Source: RPQJ01 sp963712815 (lineage in GTDB: Bacteria > Pseudomonadota > Gammaproteobacteria > Steroidobacterales > Steroidobacteraceae). Taken from it: a stretch of 64,000 nucleotides of DNA. Below the pieces are notes generated by a model that made no database searches, was not told the origin of the DNA, and saw only the letters and a list, made by a program, of their open reading frames with translations. Every line of letters starts with the position of its first letter. Within the stretch, counting starts at the first letter, position 1. The stretch covers positions 62,001 through 126,000 of the forward strand of contig CAVQJL010000009.1 in the NCBI GenBank assembly GCA_963712815.1. The letters are read 5' to 3'. Positions 56,629 to 64,000 of this stretch are shown one piece after another. The translations under genes were made by a program, and so were the position numbers.

Positions 56629-58094
56629 CCACCGAGCTGGTCGTTAACGTGAGCCCGCGCGAGACGCGCGCGGCCTTGCTCGAGAACGGCATCCTGCAGG
56701 AGCTGTTCGTCGAGCGCGCCAGCCGCCGTGGCCTCGCGGGCAACCTCTACAAGGGCCGGGTGTCGCGGGTGCTGCCCGGCATGCAGGCCGCGTTCATCGA
56801 CATCGGGCTCGAGCGCACGGCCTTCCTCCACGTCTCCGATATCGTGCAGCCCGCGGATGCCGAGGGCGCGGGCGATGCGCCGCGCACCGACAGCATCCGC
56901 GAGCTGGTGGTCGAGGGCGCCGACATCCTCGTGCAGGTGCTGAAGGACCCGCTCGGCACCAAGGGTGCGCGGCTCACGACCTTCGTCACCATTCCGTCGC
57001 GCTGTCTCGTGTACATGCCCTTCGGTCACGGAGTCGGCGTGTCGGCGCGCATCGAGAACGAGGCCGAGCGCCAGCGCCTGCGCGACGCGATGCACGAATA
57101 CATGCCCCCGGGCAGCACGGGCGGCTACATCGTGCGCACCGCGGCCGAGGGTGCCACCGGCGAAGCGCTGCGCGCGGACATGCTGTTCCTGAGCAAGCTC
57201 TGGGACGTGCTCACCGGGCGGGCGCGCGGCGCCGCCCAGGGCACGCTCGTGCACGAGGACCTGCCGCTGCCCTTGCGCCTGATGCGCGACCTGGTGGGCG
57301 AGGGCGTGGATCGCGTGCTGGTGGACCACGAGCGCACCTGCGAGCAGATGGGCGAGTTCGCGGCGACCTTCATGCCGGGGCTCGAGACGCGTGTCGAACG
57401 CTACACCGGCAGCCGTCCGATCTTCGACCTGCACGGCGTCGAGGAGGAAATCCAGCGCTCGCTCGAGCGCAAGGTGGCGCTCAAGTCGGGCGGCTACCTG
57501 ATCATCGACCAGACCGAGGCGCTGACCACCATCGACGTGAACACCGGCGCCTACGTGGGGCACCGCAACCTCGAGGAGACGATCTACCGCACCAACCTCG
57601 AGGCGGCGGTGGCGATCGCGCGCCAGCTGCGCCTGCGCAACCTCGGCGGCATCATCATCATCGACTTCATCGACATGGAGGAGGAGGAGCACCGCCGCCA
57701 GGTCCTGCAGGCGCTCGAGAAGGCGCTCGCCAAGGACCACGCGAGGACGCACGTCTCCACGGTCTCGCAGCTCGGCCTCGTCGAGATGACGCGCAAGCGC
57801 ACGCGCGAGAGCCTCGCGCACCAGCTGTGCATGCCCTGCCCGTCCTGCGAGGGCCGCGGTTTCCTCAAGACGCCCGAGACGGTCTGCTACGAGATCTTTC
57901 GCGAGATCCTGCGGCAGGCCGCGCAGTTCGACCTGCAGCAGTTGCTGGTGCTGGCGCACCAGGACGTGATCGAGCGGCTGCTCGACGAGGAGTCCGCCGC
58001 GCTCGGCGAGCTCGAGGTGCTGGTCGGCAAGCCGATCCGCCTGCAGACCGAGTCGCTGTACGAGCCCGACCAGTACGACGTGGTGCTGATGTGA
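56625..58094 (+). CDS. rng: Ribonuclease G
   Basis: RNase G matures the 5' end of 16S rRNA and degrades some mRNAs. The product is 489 residues, the same as in E. coli. It has an S1 domain (GNLYKGRVSRVLPGMQAAFI), the catalytic aspartates in TIDVNTGAYVG and GGIIIIDFIDM, and the zinc-link CMPCPSCEGRG. It lacks the RNase E scaffold tail. The ATG overlaps the maf stop, and yhdP overlaps its own stop (GTGA). Confidence 0.97.
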   Translation: MTTELVVNVSPRETRAALLENGILQELFVERASRRGLAGNLYKGRVSRVLPGMQAAFIDIGLERTAFLHVSDIVQPADAEGAGDAPRTDSIRELVVEGADILVQVLKDPLGTKGARLTTFVTIPSRCLVYMPFGHGVGVSARIENEAERQRLRDAMHEYMPPGSTGGYIVRTAAEGATGEALRADMLFLSKLWDVLTGRARGAAQGTLVHEDLPLPLRLMRDLVGEGVDRVLVDHERTCEQMGEFAATFMPGLETRVERYTGSRPIFDLHGVEEEIQRSLERKVALKSGGYLIIDQTEALTTIDVNTGAYVGHRNLEETIYRTNLEAAVAIARQLRLRNLGGIIIIDFIDMEEEEHRRQVLQALEKALAKDHARTHVSTVSQLGLVEMTRKRTRESLAHQLCMPCPSCEGRGFLKTPETVCYEIFREILRQAAQFDLQQLLVLAHQDVIERLLDEESAALGELEVLVGKPIRLQTESLYEPDQYDVVLM

Positions 58095-61000
58095 GTCGAT
58101 CGCCCGGGCGTGGATCGACCGCCCGGATATGGCGCGTGCTGGCCGGGACGCTCGCCGGCCTGGTGATCCTCGCGGCCCTGGCGCTCGGCGCACTGCGCTT
58201 CGCGCTCGCGCAGGTGCCCGACAACGCCGTCCGCATCCAGGGCTGGATCGAGCGCCAGACGAACCTGAGGCTGGAATTCGCGACGCTCGACGCGCGCATG
58301 CGCTGGTGGGGGCCGGAGGTCGTGTTGCGCGACGTGCGCGTCCTGGACCGCGATGCCGACCAGGCGCTGTTCGCGACCCGCGAGGCCAGCGTGTCGCTCG
58401 ACGCCTGGAGCCTGTTCCGCACGGGTGAGCTGGTGGCCGGGCGGCTCCGTTTCGTCGGCCCCGCCGTAACCGTCGTGCGTCTCCCCGACGGCCGCATCCG
58501 CCTGCTCGGACAGCGTGAGCGCCCCGCCGACCGGCCGGTGTTCGAACTCGATCGCCTGCCGGCCGGGCGGCTCGAAATCATCGATGCCACCGTGCGCTAC
58601 GAGGACCGGCTGACCGGGCGGGGCCCGTGGCAACTCACTCGCGTGCAGCTGTCGCTGCGGCGCTCGCAGGATGCGGTGGACGTCACCGGCAGCGCACGGC
58701 TGCCGGACGAACTCGGCGAGCGCATCGAGTTCGACGGCGAGCTGCGCGGCTCGCTGGAGCGGCGCGCAGAGCTCGGGGCACGCCTCGAGGTGCGCGCCGA
58801 TCGCCTCACACTCGCCGGCCTCGCCGGCCTGCTCCCGGGCGGTGTTGCGCAACCGGGCGCCGGCGCAGGCCGCCTGCGTGCCATCGTCAACGTCGAGCAG
58901 GGCCGGCTGCGCCAGCTGCGCGCGGAGCTCGATTTCGCCGATGTGTCGCTGGTCCTGCCGCGGCGCGAGCTGCCGCCGATCGAAGCGGTCGAGCTGTCGG
59001 AACCGTACCGGCCCGCGGGGGCGTCGCCGCTCAGCATGCGGATTGCGGACAAGAAGGAGGTTCTTCGCGAGCCGCCCGAATTGCCCCGCGAGGCGCGCTA
59101 TGAGCGGATTGCCGGGACCCTCAGGCTGCGACGCGAGGGTGAGACGTGGACGTTCCGCGCCACCGACCTCGTGCTGCGTGGCGATCGCGCGGCGTCCGGC
59201 AGCCCGCTGTCCCTCGCCGGGTCTTGGCGGGGGCATCCGGCGAGCGCGTTCCACCTGCAGGTCCATGCCGAGTGGCTGCACGTCGCGGACCTGTGGCCAC
59301 TGGTGCTCGCGACCGCACCCGCCGGATTCGATCGCTGGGCCGGCCTCGATCCGTCCGGAGAGATCCGCAACCTGTACGCCGACGTCCTGCGCGAACGCGC
59401 CGGTTCGGAGCCGCGCTTTGCCGCGAGTGCGGTCGTCGCAGACCTGTCCGTGCGGCCGGCCGGCCGCTGGCCCGGCGTGACGGGGGTGACGGCGAGCCTG
59501 TCCGGCACGGAACAGCGAGGCCGAATCGCGCTGCCCGGGCTGGCGCCCACGTTCGAGTGGCCGCGCATGTTCCGCGAAACGATTGCGCTCGAGCGCGTCG
59601 CGACGGAGGTGGACTGGTGGCGCGACGGTGCGACCTGGGTGCTGGGTTCGCCGCAGGTCGCGCTCGCGCATTCGGCCGGTACGGCCGAGGGCAGCTTCGA
59701 GTTTCGGCTCGGTCGCGGCGACGGGTTGCCGTTCCTCACCGCCGAGGCTCGCGTCGACGGGCTCGACGTCGCGGCCGTGCGCCGCTTCCTGCCGGTTGGG
59801 CGCCTCAAGCCGACCACGTTCCTGTGGCTGGACGAGGCATTCGAGCAGGGCCGGGTGAGCGACGGTCGCCTCAGCTACCGCGGGCCGGTGCGGCGCTTCC
59901 CGTTCCTCGAGGGCGAGGGCGAATTCGTCGCGACTGCCGAGGTGCAGGGCACGACGCTCAACTATTTCGACGGATTCCCGCCGCTCAGCGGGGCCGTCGG
60001 CAGCGTCGAGTTCCGCAACGCCTCGACCAGCGCCCGGCTGCGCGAGGGCAGGGTCGGCGGACTGCGGGTCGGTGCGACATCCTTCAAGATCGTGGACTAT
60101 CGCGATCCGGTGCTCGAGCTCGCGGCCACGGCCGCGGGCGACGTCGGGCAGGCGCTCGACCTGCTGCAGGAGAGCCCGCTCGGGCCGCAGCTCGGTGAGC
60201 AGTTCATGTCGCTGTCGGCGCAGGGGCCGGGGGACTTCTCCTTCGACATGAAGCTGCCGACCGGCAACGTCGCGGCGCGTGAGTACTCGGTGCGCACCCG
60301 CTTTCGATCGGCGACCGCACGCTGGCCAGTGTTGCGCGAGCCGGTGACGCGCATCACGGGCGAACTCGAGATCGGCGACCGCAGCGCGCGCGGCGCAGGT
60401 CTCAGGGGCACTTACCTCGACGGTCCCTTCGAGATCTCGGTGCGGCCCGGCGCGGAACGCACGGCCACCAGGGCGTCCATCCTGTTCGAGGGCGAAGGAC
60501 GCGCCGGCGGTGCGAAGCTGCCGGCCGTGATCGGGCTGCCGAACACCATCCGCATGTCGGGCAGCACGCCGTGGAAGCTGCAGGGCCGGCTGGAGCAGCC
60601 GGCCACGGGCGAGAACTGGACCACGCACGTCGAGGTCGAAAGCGATCTCGATGGCCTCGGCATCGACGCGCCACGGCCGTTCGCCAAGCCGACGGGCGAG
60701 CGGCGCCCGACGCGTGTCGCGCTCGACGTGCCGCGCCCGGGCCAGACCGGACTCAGGATCGAGTCCGGTGCCGCCCGCGCGCTGCTCGAGTTCGCGCGCG
60801 GCGACGATGAGCGCTGGCGGCTCGAGCGCGGCGCGGCCCGTTTCGACGGGCAGGCACCCGCCAGGCCGACGCGTCCCGGCCTGCACGTAGGCGGCGATTG
60901 GCCGGAATTCGACCTCGGCGAATGGCTGGCGCTGCGCTCGGACTCGCCGGGCGACACGCGCCTCGGCGACTGGCTCGGCCCGGTGGACGTGCACCTCGAC

Positions 61001-62092
61001 CGTGCGCGCGTGATCGGCTTCGAGTTCCGCGACGTGACCGCCCGACTGCGTCCGGCCGGCAGCGGCTGGAACATCGACGTGGGCGGTCCGATGGCCGAGG
61101 GCCGCGTCGGCATTCCGGCGGACCTGTCGGCCGGGGACCCGATCGAGCTGCAGATGCAGCGACTGGTTCTCGAGTCGCCGGAAGGGCGCGGCGGGTCGGG
61201 TCCCCGCGAGGAAACCGATCCGCGCGAGCTGCCGGCGATCATGCTGCGGGCGGAGGATTTCGCCTGGCAGGGGCGCCGCTTCGGGCGTCTCGAGGCGGAT
61301 CTCGCCAGGGATCCGCGCGGCTTGCGTCTCGATAGTCTCGCCACCCGCTCCGATGCCTTCGCACTGCGGGCGAGCGGCAGCTGGTTCGTGACGGAGCATG
61401 GTTCGCGCACCAGCCTCGCGCTCCAGTTCGAGAGCGAGGACCTCGCCGCGGCTTCGCGCGCGCTCGGGTATCGCGATGCCGTGGAGGCCGAAGGCGCCCG
61501 GATCACGGCCGAGGTCGGCTGGAGCGGCGGTCCGGACGCGGAGGCGCTGGCCGGCATGGACGGCTCCCTGCGCCTCGATCTCGGTCGCGGCCAGTTGCGC
61601 AGCGTCAAGCCGGGCGCAGGTCGCATCCTCGGGCTCACGAGCATCGTCGAACTGCCGCGCCGTCTGTCGCTCGACTTCCGCGACGTCACGGACGAGGGGC
61701 TCTCGTTCGACACCGTGACCGGGGACTTCGAACTGCATGCAGGCAGCGCCTACACGCAGAACCTGCTGCTCGAGGGTGCGGCCGTGGACATCGGCGTGGT
61801 CGGGCGCACCGGGCTCGCGGCGCAGGACTACGATCAGACCGTCATCGTGAGCGGCAACCCCAGCGGCCCGATCACGATTGCCGGAGCGCTTGCCGGCGGA
61901 CCCGTCGGGGCGGCCGGTGCGCTGCTTTTTTCGCAGCTCTTCAAGGGGCAGTTGCAGGGATTCGCACGCGCCTACTACCGCGTGACCGGACCGTGGTCGG
62001 ACCCCGTGGTCGAGCGCATCTCGGCCAGCGTCGGAGCGGCTCCGCCGGCCGCCGCTCCTGCTGCCCCACCGCCCGAGGATCCCGATCCATGA
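58091..62092 (+). CDS. yhdP: AsmA-family envelope protein YhdP
   Basis: YhdP is one of the AsmA-like bridge proteins that carry phospholipid from the inner to the outer membrane. The 1333-residue product (E. coli 1266) has one N-terminal membrane anchor (VLAGTLAGLVILAALALGAL), then a long beta-rich periplasmic body with DUF3971-type segments and an AsmA-like C-terminal part. A low-complexity Pro/Ala end closes it. The GTG start overlaps the rng stop. The rng-yhdP-nit-tldD order is conserved in gammaproteobacteria. Confidence 0.94.
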   Translation: MSRSPGRGSTARIWRVLAGTLAGLVILAALALGALRFALAQVPDNAVRIQGWIERQTNLRLEFATLDARMRWWGPEVVLRDVRVLDRDADQALFATREASVSLDAWSLFRTGELVAGRLRFVGPAVTVVRLPDGRIRLLGQRERPADRPVFELDRLPAGRLEIIDATVRYEDRLTGRGPWQLTRVQLSLRRSQDAVDVTGSARLPDELGERIEFDGELRGSLERRAELGARLEVRADRLTLAGLAGLLPGGVAQPGAGAGRLRAIVNVEQGRLRQLRAELDFADVSLVLPRRELPPIEAVELSEPYRPAGASPLSMRIADKKEVLREPPELPREARYERIAGTLRLRREGETWTFRATDLVLRGDRAASGSPLSLAGSWRGHPASAFHLQVHAEWLHVADLWPLVLATAPAGFDRWAGLDPSGEIRNLYADVLRERAGSEPRFAASAVVADLSVRPAGRWPGVTGVTASLSGTEQRGRIALPGLAPTFEWPRMFRETIALERVATEVDWWRDGATWVLGSPQVALAHSAGTAEGSFEFRLGRGDGLPFLTAEARVDGLDVAAVRRFLPVGRLKPTTFLWLDEAFEQGRVSDGRLSYRGPVRRFPFLEGEGEFVATAEVQGTTLNYFDGFPPLSGAVGSVEFRNASTSARLREGRVGGLRVGATSFKIVDYRDPVLELAATAAGDVGQALDLLQESPLGPQLGEQFMSLSAQGPGDFSFDMKLPTGNVAAREYSVRTRFRSATARWPVLREPVTRITGELEIGDRSARGAGLRGTYLDGPFEISVRPGAERTATRASILFEGEGRAGGAKLPAVIGLPNTIRMSGSTPWKLQGRLEQPATGENWTTHVEVESDLDGLGIDAPRPFAKPTGERRPTRVALDVPRPGQTGLRIESGAARALLEFARGDDERWRLERGAARFDGQAPARPTRPGLHVGGDWPEFDLGEWLALRSDSPGDTRLGDWLGPVDVHLDRARVIGFEFRDVTARLRPAGSGWNIDVGGPMAEGRVGIPADLSAGDPIELQMQRLVLESPEGRGGSGPREETDPRELPAIMLRAEDFAWQGRRFGRLEADLARDPRGLRLDSLATRSDAFALRASGSWFVTEHGSRTSLALQFESEDLAAASRALGYRDAVEAEGARITAEVGWSGGPDAEALAGMDGSLRLDLGRGQLRSVKPGAGRILGLTSIVELPRRLSLDFRDVTDEGLSFDTVTGDFELHAGSAYTQNLLLEGAAVDIGVVGRTGLAAQDYDQTVIVSGNPSGPITIAGALAGGPVGAAGALLFSQLFKGQLQGFARAYYRVTGPWSDPVVERISASVGAAPPAAAPAAPPPEDPDP

Positions 62093-62904
62093 CCCGTGTC
62101 GCCGCCCTGCAGATGACCTCCGGCCCCGACATCGGGCGAAATCTCGCTGCCGCCGGCCGGCTGCTGCGCGACGTGCGCGAGCGCGGCGCCGCCATCGCCG
62201 CGTTGCCCGAGAACTTCGCGTTCATGGGTCACGACGAGGCCGACAAGCTCGCCATCGCCGAGGACGACGCCGGCGGTCCGATCCAGTCGGAGATTGCCGG
62301 CCTCGCGCGCGAGCTCGGGCTGTGGATCGTGGCGGGCACGGTGCCGCTGCGCGTGCCGGGTGAGCCGCGCGTGGCGGCCGCCTGCCTCGTCTTCGATGCC
62401 GGGGGACGGCGCGTGGCGCGCTACGACAAGATCCACCTGTTCGACGTCGAGATCCCGGGGCGGGAGGAGCGCTATTGCGAATCGGCTTCGGTGCGTCCGG
62501 GGCAGGTGCCGGTGTGCCTCGAGACGCCGGCTGGCCGGCTCGGGCTCGCAGTGTGCTACGACCTGCGCTTCCCGGAGCTGTTCCGGCGCCTCGTTGACCT
62601 TGGCGCGGAGTGGTTCTGCCTGCCGTCGGCCTTCACCGCCCCCACGGGCCGCGCGCACTGGGAGACGCTGCTGCGCGCGCGGGCCATCGAGAACTTCTGC
62701 CACGTCGTGGCCCCGGCGCAGTCCGGTTTCCACGAGAACGGCCGGGAAACCCACGGGGATTCCATGATCGTGGACTGCTGGGGCCGGGTAATGGCACGGC
62801 TGCCGCGGGGCAGCGGGGCGGTCGTGGCCGAGATCGACCTCGTCCGGCAGCGCGAGGTCAGGCAGAATTTCCCCTCTCTCGACCACCGCCGCCTGGCCCA
62901 GTGA
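62089..62904 (+). CDS. Nit-type carbon-nitrogen hydrolase
   Basis: This nitrilase-superfamily amidase probably hydrolyses deaminated glutathione, a repair reaction known for Nit1/YbeM homologues. The 271-residue product has the triad E41 (LPENFAF), K114 (YDKIHLFDV) and C156 (CYDLRFPELF). It starts MTRVAALQMTSGPD, four bases inside the yhdP stop (ATGA). It lies between yhdP and tldD as in many gammaproteobacteria. The exact substrate is inferred from the family. Confidence 0.93.
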   Translation: MTRVAALQMTSGPDIGRNLAAAGRLLRDVRERGAAIAALPENFAFMGHDEADKLAIAEDDAGGPIQSEIAGLARELGLWIVAGTVPLRVPGEPRVAAACLVFDAGGRRVARYDKIHLFDVEIPGREERYCESASVRPGQVPVCLETPAGRLGLAVCYDLRFPELFRRLVDLGAEWFCLPSAFTAPTGRAHWETLLRARAIENFCHVVAPAQSGFHENGRETHGDSMIVDCWGRVMARLPRGSGAVVAEIDLVRQREVRQNFPSLDHRRLAQ

Positions 62905-62909
62905 GACCC

Positions 62910-64000
62910 ATGCAGATTTCCATTCCGCCGGCCCTGTTCGCTCCTCACCCCGACGCTGCGGCCGTCGCGGCGCAGGCCGATCCGATCGACATCGCGCGCG
63001 CGGGCCTGCTGCTGCCGGCCGGCCTCGACGAGGACCGGGTAGCGAACGTGCTCGGCGCCGTGATGGGGCACGCAGTCGACTATGCGGACGTGTACTTCCA
63101 GCTGACCCGCGAGGAGTCGTGGTCGATGGAGGACAGCATCGTCAAGGACGGGGCCCACAGCATCGACCACGGCGTCGGCGTGCGTGCGCTATCGGGCGAG
63201 AAGGCGGGTTTCGCCTACTCCGACGAGGTGGTCCTGCCGGCGCTGCTCGAGGCGGCCCGCGCGGCGCGGGCGATTGCACGCTCGGGCGGCTCGGGCGCGC
63301 TGCAGGCCTGGCACTCGCCGGGTCGCCGTGCCCTGTACCTGCCGATGGACCCGGTCGACAGCCTCGGCGACACCGACAAGGTGAAGCTGCTCGAGGCGAT
63401 CGACCGCGAGGCGCGGGCGCTCGAGCCGCGCATCAGCCAGGTGATGGCGAGCCTGGCGGCCTCGCACGACACGATCCTGGTGCTCGCGAGCGACGGCACG
63501 CTGGCGGCCGACGTGCGGCCGCTGGTTCGCCTCAACGTCTCGGTGATCATCGAGCACGAGGGACGGCGCGAGCAGGGCTATGCCGGCGGCGGCGGGCGCT
63601 TCGGCTACGGCGAGTTCCTCGAGTCCGGGCGCTGGCGCGAGCTGGTGCGCGAGGCCGTGCGCACGGCCCGCGTGAACCTGGAGGCGGTGCCGGCGCCGGC
63701 GGGCACCATGACCGTGGTGCTCGGTGCGGGCTGGCCCGGCGTGCTCCTGCACGAGGCCGTGGGACACGGACTCGAGGGCGACTTCAACCGCAAGGGCACC
63801 TCCGCGTTCAGCGGGCGGATGGGCCAGCGCGTCGCGGCGCCCGGCGTCACCATCGTGGACGACGGCACGCTCGCCTCGCGGCGCGGCTCGCTCAACGTCG
63901 ACGACGAAGGCACGCCCACGCAGTGCACGACGCTCATCGAGGACGGCGTGCTCAGGGGCTACCTGCAGGACAAGCTCAACGCAAGGCTCATGGGCGTGGC
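62910..64000 (+). CDS. tldD: Metalloprotease TldD, 3' end outside window
   Basis: TldD, with its partner TldE/PmbA, is a zinc protease that trims peptides such as microcin B17 and CcdA. The first 363 residues are visible, starting MQISIPPALFAPHPDAA, 5 bp after the nit stop. The zinc motif HEAVGHGLEGDF gives HExxxH at residues 281-286, in the family position. The frame is open to base 64000, so the C-terminal quarter is missing from the window, not truncated in the genome. Confidence 0.96.
   Translation, partial: MQISIPPALFAPHPDAAAVAAQADPIDIARAGLLLPAGLDEDRVANVLGAVMGHAVDYADVYFQLTREESWSMEDSIVKDGAHSIDHGVGVRALSGEKAGFAYSDEVVLPALLEAARAARAIARSGGSGALQAWHSPGRRALYLPMDPVDSLGDTDKVKLLEAIDREARALEPRISQVMASLAASHDTILVLASDGTLAADVRPLVRLNVSVIIEHEGRREQGYAGGGGRFGYGEFLESGRWRELVREAVRTARVNLEAVPAPAGTMTVVLGAGWPGVLLHEAVGHGLEGDFNRKGTSAFSGRMGQRVAAPGVTIVDDGTLASRRGSLNVDDEGTPTQCTTLIEDGVLRGYLQDKLNARLMGV

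Overview
The window is a GC-rich gammaproteobacterial chromosome segment, almost entirely housekeeping. The strand is dense, intact and conserved: I see no tRNA or rRNA gene, no insertion sequence, no CRISPR array, no phage gene and no broken gene. Protein sequences and gene order are gammaproteobacterial. Diagnostic blocks are uvrA-MFS-ssb after the alpha operon, miaB-phoH-ybeY-corC-lnt, leuS-lptE, holA-nadD-rsfS-rlmH and maf-rng-yhdP-nit-tldD. The joining of rlmH to maf-rng, as I remember it, is most like the Xanthomonadales/Lysobacterales and relatives. Genus cannot be read from this sequence.

Bases 1-26315 hold the transcription and translation superregion: rpoB (5' end outside the window), rpoC, the str genes rpsL-rpsG-fusA-tuf, then S10, spc and alpha genes through rplQ, complete and in the classic order. 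Three good sigma70-type promoters are visible: before rpsL (7670-7698), between rpsJ and rplC (12525-12552) and before rpsM (23187-23215). An intrinsic terminator follows rplQ (26343-26374). The least expected point is that tuf and rpsJ are 5 bp apart, while the promoter and a structured, attenuator-like leader lie between rpsJ and rplC.

Bases 26456-39546 are mixed single genes and short units: mscL; pepQ (-); an Ala-rich small lipoprotein; a GNAT acetyltransferase; uvrA (-); an MFS exporter; ssb; a KefB-type K+/H+ antiporter; and a (-) operon for a molybdenum hydroxylase of the IorAB type with its XdhC-like maturation factor.

Bases 39670-49169 form a long (+) run with overlapping stops and starts (miaB-phoH-ybeY-corC-lnt-MBL hydrolase-leuS-lptE), joining tRNA modification, rRNA maturation, lipoprotein acylation, leucine charging and LPS assembly. 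At 49179-52740 a (-) cassette (small His/Cys protein, ZnuD/OprC-like TonB receptor, prolyl aminopeptidase) sits between lptE and holA, which are usually adjacent. Bases 52823-64000 continue with holA-nadD-rsfS-rlmH, an OsmC protein, maf-rng-yhdP-nit and the start of tldD (3' end outside).

I did not find a convincing new biological system. The observations most worth following are the relocated S10-type leader, the terminator-like hairpin in the rpsL leader, Lys/Ala-rich tails on RsfS and L17, an insertion in RpoB, odd codon use in tuf, and the metal-uptake cassette in the lptE-holA junction.
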